A stretch of 64,000 bases of DNA from Pascua guehoae (Eukaryota; Basidiomycota; Tremellomycetes; Trichosporonales; Trichosporonaceae): contig BCJX01000005.1 in NCBI GenBank assembly GCA_001600415.1, forward strand, positions 618,109-682,108. Reading direction: 5' to 3'. Below the pieces are notes generated by a model. That model saw only the letters and a program-made list of their open reading frames with translations. It ran no database searches and was not told the origin of the DNA. Both the position numbers and the translations under genes were made by a program. Below, one piece after another: positions 10,201 through 23,697 of the stretch (position 1 is its first letter; the number at the start of each line of letters is the position of its first letter).

Positions 10201-12123
10201 TCAGGAACGGACAAAGACCAAGGTAAAGTCTACAGCACCCGCGTCGCCGACGCTGACGGCCTGCCGCGTGCTGCCTGCGGGCACCGCACCGGCCGAGAAT
10301 GCCGACTCGGTCTGAATGGCGAGTGTACCGTCGTCGGCGAGGGTGAAGACCGCTGCTGTCGCGGGGTTAACGCTCGAGGCGCAAGTGAGGACGTTGGAGG
10401 CGACGCCGCACAGGCCCTTGGAAGTCGAGAGGGTGACGCCGCCCGCGGCTGTGCCGAGCGTGTAGCCCGCGCACGTCCCGCCCTTGTACCATGTGCCTGT
10501 GAGTTAGTCGACGTTGCTGTGCTGGTGTACAGGCAGGCGCAACCGGAAAGTCGTGAAACTGCCATAGGGAGGCTCGAGCGCGTAGCAGTCTCAGACTTTC
10601 CAGGCACACCTGTAGTAGTGAACGCACCGTCCGAGATCAAACACGTGTTGGCTTCACGCGTCCCGTCGGCGTATGTCGGGTACACGAAGCCTTTGCCCGC
10701 TCCCGCTGTCCCGCTCGGTGCGGCGGATGTCGATGTCGGGGTCGAGGTCGAGCCCCCGCCGTTCAGGTCGACGTACTTGGGATAGTATTGGATGCCCGTC
10801 CTGCCCAAACGAGGTCAGCTTTGGCTTTGAGCTGCGAACCAGGGAGACTCACGCGGGGCAAGTCGAGGGCGACCCGACGGGGTCGGCCGGGATGAGCTGA
10901 CCATCCGCCACACCACCTTGAGACTTGTAGTGGTACCTGCCGCCAAGTCAGGAAAACCGGCCACGATTCCACAGCGTTGTGTTAGTTACTGACCAGATCT
11001 CGTCAAGTTCCTTTCCTTTGCAGTTGACATTGACGGCGTGGCCAAAGTGCTTTGTCAGACTGGCCTGGATCTGCGCGAGCGTGTACGTCGCAGTGAGGGA
11101 CGGGACGATGCCGTCCGACGCGAGCCACTCGTACGACGGCAGCGTCTTGAACGTGGACACGGCGCGCTGGAAGTATACCACGACCTCTTGCTGGGAATCG
11201 GGCGTCAGCGCATGTCGAGTGAGTTGGTTGGGAAGGAGGTGCTAAGTGTAATAGCACCATGAAGCCGCGCCATCCATATACCCAAAAGGTATCTTAAATA
11301 CCGCCGAGAGGGCACCAGGCTTCCCGTTCGCACGTTTGGCTATGGGAAAGCGCACGACCCGTCGCCACATTCGCTTCATGAACATGTCGCTGGAAACGCG
11401 GCTGAAAGCGTGTACCATTACACTAACCTGGGGAGAGTAGTTGGTGAAACACTCTGGAACCAGGGACGAAATACACGTTCCGTGCTTGTTAAACTCGTGC
11501 TCCCAGAACGTCTCGTCGTTGCCCTGGTAGTCCTGCCGAGGTCAACAGAGTGTCGGGTCAGTTATCCCCGACATACCTTCCAGAACGTGTCCATGTAGCC
11601 GAGCAGGTCGTCCTGGCCGTTGGCTTGGAGAATCTGCGTAATGTTGGTGTACTCGCGGGCCGGATCGCAATACTGCTCATATGTCCCATCGCAGCTGTGG
11701 CGGTGAGCATCAAACTGTCCCGATACATCATTGCCGGCCCAGTATCTGGGACATACTTGTCGGGCCACAGACCTATCCAGTTAGCGCAGCCTGCCTCTCA
11801 GGTACAGCAGCACTCACCATGGAGCGTCCACGAGTTGTTCGGCCCAGTTGATGACGACCCCGTGTCCCAGAACTGGGTCACTGTGGACAACCATCAGCAC
11901 ACCACGCATGTACCACGTGAGGCCACGCACAAAGGAGGTGCCCGCCCGGGGAATCAACGCAGCATGTATCCGACACATTGTCCGACGAGCACGACAGTGG
12001 AAACGACGAAATGTCCTTTGTCGAGCATACCGTCAGCCCAGCAGGAGCTGGGGCGGGCTTGGTAGCGAGACAACGCGCTGCCACCAGGGGCACGAGGGCG
12101 AGGAGCGGGGCGAGCATGGGCAT
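10201..12123 (-). CDS. Secreted ribonuclease T2 with C-terminal extension
   Basis: An RNase T2 family endoribonuclease that cleaves single-stranded RNA through a 2',3'-cyclic intermediate; likely secreted or vacuolar. Nine exons (minus strand): 12123-11931, 11880-11818, a 16-nt exon 11772-11757, 11694-11577, 11532-11428, 11190-10994, 10936-10853, 10800-10610, 10496-10201; 420 aa, phases consistent. An Ala/Leu signal peptide begins MPMLAPLLALVPLVAA. Both catalytic motifs are complete once spliced: WTLHGLWPD (CAS1 His) and FWEHEFNKHGTC (CAS2 Glu, His, Lys, His). Family cysteines lie in DTCCVD, NCDGTY and VNCKGKELDEIW. After the catalytic domain, a Ser/Thr/Pro linker leads to a second domain with six cysteines of unknown function; such extensions occur in fungal T2 RNases. 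Intron 5 carries a short transposon-like element. A TATAAG box lies about 77 bp before the start. Confidence 0.93.
11245..11424 (-). mobile_element. MITE-like element with terminal inverted repeats, inside RNase T2 intron 5
   Basis: 180 bp flanked by 13-bp inverted repeats: AGTGTAATAGCAC at 11245-11257 and GTACCATTACACT at 11412-11424 (11 of 13 match as inverted repeats). TA dinucleotides sit at both borders, possibly a TA target duplication. It has no coding capacity. A diverged copy in opposite orientation lies at about 16707-16838. It fills 180 of the 237 bp of the intron, and its end overlaps the intron's GTTAGT donor. Confidence 0.7.
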
Positions 12124-13572
12124 TGTCGCCGGTTTCCGAGAGTGAAGATGTGGTCGATGTAGTTGTCGCTGTTGATCTTGCTCTGGGATGCTCCATCTTA
12201 TAGATTTCGAGGTCGGCGACGTCAGACCCCCGATCGCGACGTCAGATTTAGGAACCATAGCCCCCATAAGCCCGAGCTACAGGTGAGCACATGGTTAGCG
12301 TCGAACATGGTTTGGGCCCAACATGGGAAACAGAAACGTTCTAGGCTGGATCAGGGGTGTTCAAACTGTAACACTCGCTCTGCTGCGCGTGTGCGTGCTC
12401 GTGTTCACAACCCGCCTCTCATACAAGTACTAGTGGGCGAAATGACGAAACGTGCGTTCAGCCGCCACATGGCCCCACATGGTGCATTCTAGCCCACACT
12501 AAATGGAACAACGTGCGTACTCTCACCACCGAAGCTTCTGTCCTTGATCGGGCCGATGCCAGAATGGCCCCCACACTGAACACCTAGAGTAGAGAGAGGT
12601 TTCACGTCCAAGTGCGCCAAGGTTGCCGTTTGGTTATTTGTGGCCGCCAAAGGGTCTCGGACTCGAACTGCCAAAGCGTCCAACCCGGTGGGCGCGGAGC
12701 GCAGATGTAGATTGTCAAATTGGCAGACTCCCTCCTAAGTGAGATGTAAACGCAGGTGAGACTGAACGCCGCAGAGGCCACGACCGTGAGTGATATTTGG
12801 TGATGCACTCGGTGATGACGTCGCAGTGGGTGGGGCTTGGCAACAGTGAACGTGCCTAGCGGTGTCGGTGTGGATCAAGCCGCGAGTGAGCCAAGCAATA
12901 TTACTGCGTGGCCGTCTGGAGGGAGTGAATGCGTACGGTGGGTGTCCAGTGGGTGGTCTCTCATGATCTGTCCAGCATGGAGGTGGGCTAGGAGGGACGA
13001 GCGCGAGATGGGAACAGCACGGTAAGTCTCGGCTCCAGAGTCGTTGGGTTGGTGCCCGCGCTGTCTCGTGTTCCATGTCCCAGTCGCCACTCGGGTCCTC
13101 TCCATGCCCGCCTGTTGTGCTCTCCAGCGCCTGTTTGTCATCCTGCAGCGCGCCAGGGGCTCTCGACTCGCCTGTCAACAATGCACTGAAACTGTACATC
13201 CATGCTCGTGCTGGCTTTGCTCCATGTCCGCCTCGAGTTGTTCCACGCACTCTCTCACTCACTGCATGTGATTAGCTGACATTGGCGCCAAGAGGCTGAT
13301 CTATTCAGGTGTTGTGTTCCAGTGTTCCAGTGTTTCAGTGGTGTTTCACTGTTTCACTGTCTGACCGACCGAGCGGATACAGTACGACTGTCAGTTTGAC
13401 TCGTCTCGTACAAGCGATCCGAGCGTCGACCCAGACTCATTGAGCAACCCATGTTGGGTGAAAACAGACGTTGACAGAATCCTAGTCCTTCACAATCCTC
13501 ATCCTTCGCATCCCTCACCTCTACCCCGCAGAACAGCAGCTCCCACTTGACATCTCTCGATCACCACCTAAC
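12124..13572. other. Long spacer; no gene seen
   Basis: 1.45 kb between the divergent ribonuclease and F-box genes, presumably with both promoters. The open frames on either strand have no domain, signal peptide or consistent splicing. A GTGTTCCAGTGTTTCAGTGGTG-type imperfect repeat lies near 13311-13358. Confidence 0.6.
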
Positions 13573-15654
13573 ATGAACGACTCGACCAGCGCCCCCGGCA
13601 GGACCCCAGCGCCCGGCCCCACCTCCACCTCCATGCCAGACTCTCCACGCCCGCTCCCGCTCGAGCTCCTCGTCCTAGTTGGCACACACTGCGACCCCGC
13701 GACACTCGCCACCCTCTGCCGCCTCTCCCGCACAGCCAATGACCTCCTCACCCCCACCCTCTACCGCAACCTGGCAGTGACGCGGTCCAACGTCGAGCGG
13801 CTCTTCTCGGGCCTGCCCCGGCGCGCGCGGCGCAAGAAGCGTGTCAGCCGGGCGACACGCGAAGCGCAACTGGAAAAGATAATGGCCATGCATGGGGCTG
13901 CGTTTGCGGGGATCCAGGCGGAGCCTCCGTCAGTCTTCACACTCAACCATGCTCGCTACCCGCGCCAGCCGGTGAGCGAGCCCGAGACGGACGACGAGGA
14001 GCCCCCGCGCCGCGAGGTTGGCAGGGCGGCTTCTGCCGTTTGGGCCGAGGGTGAAGACGACGAGGTGGATGAAGACGGGCAGGACAATGACGGCAAAGAG
14101 GACCACGCAGGCGGCCAGGAGAAGGATGAATGCAGCGAGGACGAGGACGAGGACGACACCGGAGCGGGGCCAGACGCCGACGCCGCGGTCACTTGGGAAC
14201 GGCGGCGCGAGCTCTTCACCCACACGCGCTCCATCACGTTTGTCCAGGTACCGCCCGAGGCGTTTGTCGAGGATCTCGCGGGCGTACTCGACGTCAAGCA
14301 CGAGCAGCACCAGGAGGGCTACAACTGGGGGATAGACACGGACGATGCCCAAGCCGCAGCTGCCGCGGGCAGCGGCCTTTTCCCGTCCCTCACGCACCTG
14401 TGTTTCTCGCTGCGTGTGACGACCTACTTTTCCAACTACATTTCGCGCGACGCGCCAGCGGGCAACGACACGGAAAAGGTCACCACGCCGTGGTTTGCCT
14501 ACGTGGTGAGCTCTGCATCCTTTGGCGCGCCGTCCGAGGCGTGCTTTACGCTCCCGACGACGACCCCGGACTTTGCGACGTTTGCGGCGCGGTGGGTACG
14601 GCAGATTATCGGGTGCGCGCCAGAGGTCATGATCAGGAACCCGGATTGGGACTCGGACTCGTACTTGGGCTCAGGCTCGGGCTCGGGCTCGAGCTCGGAC
14701 TCGATGATTCGCATCTCGGCCGCCGAGGCGGTGCAGTACTATGCCAACTACCTATGGCGGGACTGGTCTGGGTTGTTGGTACAGGATGGATGGTATTGTG
14801 CCGTGACCGAGTGTATGCCCCGGTCGTTTGCGCGTGTGACGATGCACAACGCGACGCATGTGGTGCCCTGGCGCCAGAATGCGATGTATAGATGGGACGA
14901 CGACGAAAAACGCGACTATACCTTTTTCCTGCGCCCGGACGCCGCCACCGACGACTTTGACCTTGGCAGGTACCGCCTCGCCGAGCGTAATGTCATTGTA
15001 GGTCTTGACGCCGCTCAGTGGCCCCGGCTGCGTGCCGACCTCGAGGCGGATCCCAGCTTGTACGGCCGGACGCAGAGTGCGGCCTTTGTGCCCGTGTCAG
15101 CGGCCGAGGTCGCGGCCGAACAGGCAGCCAGGGCCGAGCACGACGCCGCCACGAGTGCGGCCAAAGCTGCCGCCCAGACCGAGGCGATGCGCCTCGCCGC
15201 CAACGACGCCGTCGCGCGCGACTACATCGACCTCGTGACTGAAAGAGCGCCCGAACTCGTGCCCAAACTCAAACCCTACCGCCAAGGCCCAGAGGTGATG
15301 AAGATCCACACGTTTGCCATCATGGCCGGCGAGCTCCAGACCGAGGCTCAAGCCAAGGGCGTCCCCCGCATGGCCGCGTTCAAGGCCGTCCATCCCGCCC
15401 TGCGTGCGTACAATGACGCCGTCGATGAACACGCCCGCCTCGTACAGATTGCACAGACCAAGGGCAAGCTGTGGGACAGGCTCGCAGAGGAGATCCGGCG
15501 CAAGAGGCGGATGGACAAGATGCCGACGGCACAGGAGCGCCTGCGCTTTTTCGCCTATGACGACGCCCCGCCATGCGCCGTCTGCGGCGACAAGCGCGCC
15601 GAGGAGCGCAGTCTCAAGGACTTGATTGAGTGGGCGCGGGAGATTCGGCATTAG
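13573..15654 (+). CDS. F-box-like protein, intronless, with acidic insert
   Basis: 693 aa in one exon from the ATG at 13573. Residues about 25-70 look like an F-box: PLPLELLVLVGTHCDPATLA then LCRLSRTANDLLTPTLYRNL. This predicts a substrate adaptor of an SCF ubiquitin ligase binding Skp1. Downstream come an acidic Asp/Glu-rich stretch (about residues 136-200), a Gly/Ser run near 365, an Ala-rich helical segment and a C-terminus with a CAVCGDKRAEERS cysteine pair. No leucine-rich repeat or WD40 substrate domain is obvious. Many basidiomycete F-box proteins have this lineage-specific architecture; the target is unknown. The last 40 bp of coding sequence are partly duplicated just after the stop. 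Confidence 0.7.
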   Translation: MNDSTSAPGRTPAPGPTSTSMPDSPRPLPLELLVLVGTHCDPATLATLCRLSRTANDLLTPTLYRNLAVTRSNVERLFSGLPRRARRKKRVSRATREAQLEKIMAMHGAAFAGIQAEPPSVFTLNHARYPRQPVSEPETDDEEPPRREVGRAASAVWAEGEDDEVDEDGQDNDGKEDHAGGQEKDECSEDEDEDDTGAGPDADAAVTWERRRELFTHTRSITFVQVPPEAFVEDLAGVLDVKHEQHQEGYNWGIDTDDAQAAAAAGSGLFPSLTHLCFSLRVTTYFSNYISRDAPAGNDTEKVTTPWFAYVVSSASFGAPSEACFTLPTTTPDFATFAARWVRQIIGCAPEVMIRNPDWDSDSYLGSGSGSGSSSDSMIRISAAEAVQYYANYLWRDWSGLLVQDGWYCAVTECMPRSFARVTMHNATHVVPWRQNAMYRWDDDEKRDYTFFLRPDAATDDFDLGRYRLAERNVIVGLDAAQWPRLRADLEADPSLYGRTQSAAFVPVSAAEVAAEQAARAEHDAATSAAKAAAQTEAMRLAANDAVARDYIDLVTERAPELVPKLKPYRQGPEVMKIHTFAIMAGELQTEAQAKGVPRMAAFKAVHPALRAYNDAVDEHARLVQIAQTKGKLWDRLAEEIRRKRRMDKMPTAQERLRFFAYDDAPPCAVCGDKRAEERSLKDLIEWAREIRH

Positions 15655-15731
15655 CGACGGGAAGAGCGGCGATGAACACAGTGTCGAGGACTTGATTGTG
15701 GCGGCGCAGGGTGTGCGGCACTAGCGACGAG
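15617..15731. repeat. Partial tandem duplication of the F-box gene tail
   Basis: AGGACTTGATTG occurs at 15617 and again at 15687. Both are followed by related GC-rich sequence and by CGGCAYTAGCGACG, that is, by the stop codon context. The period is 70 bp. The second copy lies wholly in the 3' flank. Confidence 0.7.
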
Positions 15732-16092
15732 GACGATAGGGCCTGGTGTTCGAGGTACAGTACGGCTCCCCAGACGTGGGAAAGGCCGCTCGTCTGCCTT
15801 GCCGACCGACCACGGCAACAAGATTAAACAATTGTACATTTGCACCAGAACAATGACAACGAGAATCTACAATGCATTCAAGCCCGGGCTTGATGCCAAA
15901 GTAGAGAATGCAGCGCAGAGGAGGAGCGAGACGACGAGGCGCCTTGTCGTCCCGACGATATCAAGTCATTTCAACCCTACCCCAGCCTGAATCAGTCCGC
16001 GTAGTCGTCGTATCAAAGCCTTTGTCAACTGTGCAAACAACGAGCTCGAGCGCTCATTTTCCACTCGGGTGAATGCATAATCGACAAGCCAG

Positions 16093-16118
16093 CCCCCCCC
16101 CCCCCCCCCCCCCCCCCC
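16093..16118. repeat. Poly(C) run, 26 bp
   Basis: Uninterrupted C run in the spacer between the F-box gene and EMC1. Confidence 0.95.
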
Positions 16119-16706
16119 TTAACATCCAGGTAAATATAGGTGCGACCCGAACGCGTTAAGACTACCACTCTGCGGGTGGACGCCACGCTGAGCTTGGCCC
16201 CTTCTCGCGACATGTCGGACTGCNACAATTCGACTCGACGCAGTATTTGCAGGAAAACCATAACTTTGGCCATATACCCACCACAGCGGCAAAGAAGCAC
16301 AAAGCGAGAATCCCATCTATAGAGCTAGCGCTCGACACGGTTGTCATTTGACACGGGCATTGGAACCACGAGAGCAACATTTGACAAAGGGGGGAATCCC
16401 ACTGGGTGGATTATTAGACCATGGAGAAAGGGAGCCTCCCACTGGATGATTTATTAGGTCATGCAGGAATTTTTTTTTCGGTCTGTAAAAGACCACCAGG
16501 ACGCGTCAGAGTCACGGATGCCCATGTACAGTATTGGTTTGGCGAGTTGCACAGGTAGATTATGAGTCATACCACGTTGGACAAGTTGAATAGGTTGTAG
16601 CACGACACGCGATGATGCCGCTGAGTGTAAACCTCACGTGTCCCTCTCAACATGATTTCCTACCTGTCATGTGGTGCATTTCATGAGCAGCCTGCACGGG
16701 CTTGTG

Positions 16707-16838
16707 CTTGCAATAGTACACGCTCTTAGCCGCGTCCCCACGACATGTTCATGACGCGAATCCCCCCGAGATGCCCTCTCGACGGTACATGTTTAGGATA
16801 CCTTTTGGGTATATGGATATTCGTGGTGCTATTACAGT
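16707..16838 (+). mobile_element. Second, diverged copy of the MITE-like element
   Basis: About 130 bp matching the reverse complement of the 11245-11424 element. Shared blocks in the same order are GTACACGCT, AGCCGCGT, CGACATGTTCATGA, TGCCCTCTCG, ATACCTTTTGGGTATATGGA and TGGTGCTATTACA. It lacks about 50 bp of the middle of the other copy. The right terminal repeat (GTGCTATTACAGT) is nearly intact and the left is eroded. Confidence 0.7.
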
Positions 16839-17420
16839 GCTCCCCTGGAAAGATACTGAAAGACACAACTGTGTGCCCCGCCGAGCTCAATGTGGCACTT
16901 CTCAATACTTTTTCGTCGCAGCTGTACCTGCCTACCCAAAACGTGGTGCGGAAAGGACCGTCGAATGGGCCAGAGTTGCTGGGAGATTGGGGTATGTCGT
17001 ACTGTGCAAGCGGCCAGGCGATACAGATGCTCGCTCCAACGGTCGAGACTGCCCTTTTGTCAGGTTACGTGTGGGGATGTGTGTGGATAGTGTACTCCCC
17101 TGCAATCCAAGCAACATGGACAGGTGGCCGCTGCCATTTCCTGCTTACTGTACATCGTGTATTTCCCAGAGTCGTGCACACTGTGCTCAATGTGGCAGTT
17201 GGGCAGCTTTCCCCACGCAACTGGGCAAGGATGAAGGATGAAAGAATAAGAATAGGCGGCTATGAGAGACAGCCTGCTAAGCGAGGACTTGCATCGTTGA
17301 GGGAACCTGTCCAGTTGACCACAAAGTGGACAGGCGCGCGCCGGCTGCCTGGTCATGCCCGGGACGATAGCGTGCAGTCTAACGTCACTCGCCCCGTCCG
17401 CCTCATTCTCTTCTCTAGCA

Positions 17421-17447
17421 CCCCCCCCCCCCCCCCCCCNCCCCCCC
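17421..17447. repeat. Poly(C) run with one ambiguous base
   Basis: 27 bp of C with an N at 17440, just beyond the 3' end of EMC1. The N shows that the assembler could not fix its length or sequence. Confidence 0.95.
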
Positions 17448-17509
17448 TTCTTTCAAAATAGCCACTTGACAACCACAGGACAAGATCAAATGCACCTCAT
17501 CTACATCTA

Positions 17510-21403
<3,894 letters not shown>

Positions 21404-21969
21404 GGCGGCTCTGTCGAAACGAGTGTGGGTAGTTGGGGTTATGGGTTGGGTGCAATTCAGTATTCAGTATGGTGGACGGCCACGATGTCGTACATGTCGG
21501 TCGGCGCGTGATCCGGCAGGCTGCTGGGTGCCGCGTCACTGCCGGATATCGCGGGAGCAAATCTCGCCACTTGCATCATGCATCATGCAGCATGGACTGG
21601 CCATGCTGGATGCTGCTCGCTCCCAAGGCCCTAAGGCATCTATGGCCGCTACTCTTCTGCATCGTTGTGGTCGCGCTGTCTGCATCGTGTGTGGTCGCTG
21701 TCTGCATCGTTTGTGCCCGCAGTCTGCATTGTTGTGCCTGCAGTCTGCATTGTTGTGCCTGCAGTCTGCATCGTTGTGGCCACAGTCTACATCGCTGTGG
21801 CCGCTGCCTACATCGCTGTGGCCGCTGCATCATTGTGGTCGCGCACAGCGCGTCTAGGTCGGTCGCATCTGGGTATCCTCTGCTACAATAACGACGACTC
21901 GTACACCATCCACTCTCTAAGTTCAACACGTGCCATAGCAGCGGCGCGGCACGGCGTCAACCGCCGCCA
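21404..21969. other. Spacer between EMC1 5' end and GAL83 3' end
   Basis: 566 bp carrying the EMC1 promoter side. From about 21655 to 21845 it holds about nine imperfect copies of a 21-bp unit, GTCTGCATYGTTGTGSCYGCA. The plus-strand open frames here are products of that repeat. No gene seen. Confidence 0.7.
21655..21845. repeat. 21-bp minisatellite upstream of EMC1
   Basis: Tandem units of the form GTCTGCATTGTTGTGCCTGCA with variants CATCGTTGTGGCCACAGTC and TACATCGCTGTGGCCGCTGCC. Confidence 0.85.
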
Positions 21970-23697
21970 CTATGCCGCGGCAGACGCCGGCTCGGCCGCG
22001 TGCGCGGGCTGCGCAGCGGGAGCATTCTCGGCGCGCCCGGCGTGCGCTGGGTCCTGCGACTGCTGCGCCGACTCGGCGAGGTCGCCGTGCGAGGGACGGA
22101 AGAACATGGTCGTAATGTACTTGCCCCTGTAGCGCGACGTCGTGCCCACTGCATGTTAGTGATTCCTCTGTTACGGTCCTCTGCTGCCTACCTCCAAGGG
22201 TGCCGTTCTTTATTGCGCTGGGTACGAGTTAGCAGTCTGGTGCGTGGTGGATAAGCTTGAAACACAAACCTCGCCATGAGATGTCCGAGGACAGCGTGTC
22301 CAGGCGCTGGAGAGTCAGCTACGCTCGAACAGCAAGAAGTCAGCTGACTCACTCGGCAGGATAGAGTTGTCGTCGACACCGGCGGGCTGGTTGGGGTCCA
22401 CCATGGTCTCTGGGCGGCGGGTCTCGGGGTTGAGAATGACCTTTTCGAGGATACGCGGCAGCTGCGGCGGCTTGGGGACGGGGGAAAAGTAGGGCGTGGA
22501 CGCGACATAGTTCTTGAGCACATCCGGAGGGTAGAGCTGAGGCAGTTCCTGCAATGTCAGTTGCAAGCTCTGGGTTGGAAAACTAACCTCGAGGTACTGG
22601 TACATGACGAGCGGCGCGGGGATCTCGGATGTCCACTGCGAGTCGTCGTCTGCGTCCTGGTCCTTGTGTGCGGGCTGGTCCATTGCCCATTCTGCCTGGA
22701 GCTCCTGTTCCGTCTTTGGAATCTCGACCTCGATCCAGTTGACGAGCGTGCCGTCATTGTCCGTGGCAGTGGGGATGGCCTTTGAGCAGCGCCACGAGTC
22801 GTCGACGATAAACTTGAGGCGATACTGGCCCGGAGCGAGGCGGAGCACAGTGTTAAAGTCGTGCGTGCTCTTCTTCAACTTGATGCGCCCACGCCAGTTT
22901 TCCGCAAAGTTGCCCGTCACATAGACGTTTTTGCCGCCGCCCGTCCACTGGATGGGCACGTCGACGAGCCCGTCGTCGGCCTCGGTCGCCGGCGTCGCCG
23001 GGGGCGGCACGGGGGTTGCCACGTCTGAGCGGAGGGGCGTGTCCATTGGGCGCACGTCGGGGCGGCGGTTGGCGCTCGGCGCGTGCGGGCGCTGCGGGAC
23101 GGGGAGCTCGACATGTGCGGCGCGGGGCGAACGGATCGGAATCGGCTGCGACGGGAAATATGTCGTGTTGTCGTTGACAGGAACCACCGTGACGCCCGGC
23201 ATCGCAATGGGTGCCGATGCCGCGGGGGCCGATGCTGAAATGGGCACCGGCTTGCCGTCGATGCTTGTGCGCGGCGGCGCAAGACCAGGGTGGTTGGCAA
23301 GCGGTGATGAGCGAGCGCCAAGTGCCGCGTTCCATTTCCGTCCAGGGGACGTTTGCGCAGGCGTGTGCGTCGATGGAACGGACCCGCTCGTGCTCCCCGA
23401 GCCCGAACTCGCACCCGCGCCAGCACCTGCAGCCGCCGTCGTGCTCGTCGCCGTCGTCGGTTGCGGCGCCGCAGGCGTAAAGCTCAGCTTGTTCAGATCT
23501 GGGAGCTCGAGCGACTTGCGCTTGCGCTCGCTGCTCGCAGATGGCGACGTGGGGTTGGAGTTTGTTTGGGGCGAGACACTGCTGCGCGCAGGCATCGGCA
23601 GGCGCAGGTTGGGATGGCGGCGCTGTGAGCCCGCGCGGCCCAGGTCGGAGCCCGGCCGCCCGGGCGAGCCGTGGTGCTGGGACGGGGTGTTGCCCAT
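21970..23697 (-). CDS. GAL83: SNF1/AMPK beta subunit (Gal83/Sip2 type)
   Basis: Scaffold and targeting subunit of the SNF1 (AMPK) kinase, tethering the catalytic alpha and regulatory gamma subunits. Five exons (minus strand): 23697-22588, 22548-22353, 22306-22270, 22217-22192, 22148-21970; 515 aa, phases consistent. The N-terminus MGNTPS fits N-myristoylation at Gly2, as in animal AMPK-beta. A long Ser/Pro-rich disordered region follows. The glycogen-binding CBM48 lies at about residues 243-325 (VDVPIQWTGGGKNVYVTGNF, LRLAPGQYRLKFIVDDSW). The ASC domain follows (YQYLEELPQLYPPDVLKNYV, PTPGHAVLGHLM, IKNGTLGVGTTSRYRGKYIT), then a short Ala-rich tail. The three short 3' exons were needed to restore the ASC motif. 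The partner kinase SNF1 is the next gene, divergently transcribed. Confidence 0.96.

Larger units (their letters stand above)
15655..17509. other. Long spacer with poly(C), element copy and short repeats; no gene seen
   Basis: 1.86 kb between the 3' ends of the F-box gene and EMC1. It holds the duplicated gene tail, two poly(C) runs, an ambiguous base at 16224, and two diverged copies of CCCACTGG(G)TGGATTATTAG about 40 bp apart (about 16398 and 16438). It also holds the second MITE-like copy. A 238-codon plus-strand frame (16745-17461) starts inside that copy and ends in the poly(C) run, so I do not call it a gene. Confidence 0.6.

Noticed and set aside
16745..17461. 238-codon plus-strand frame
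   Set aside because: Starts inside the repeat copy, ends in a poly(C) run with an N, and has no domain or conserved motif.
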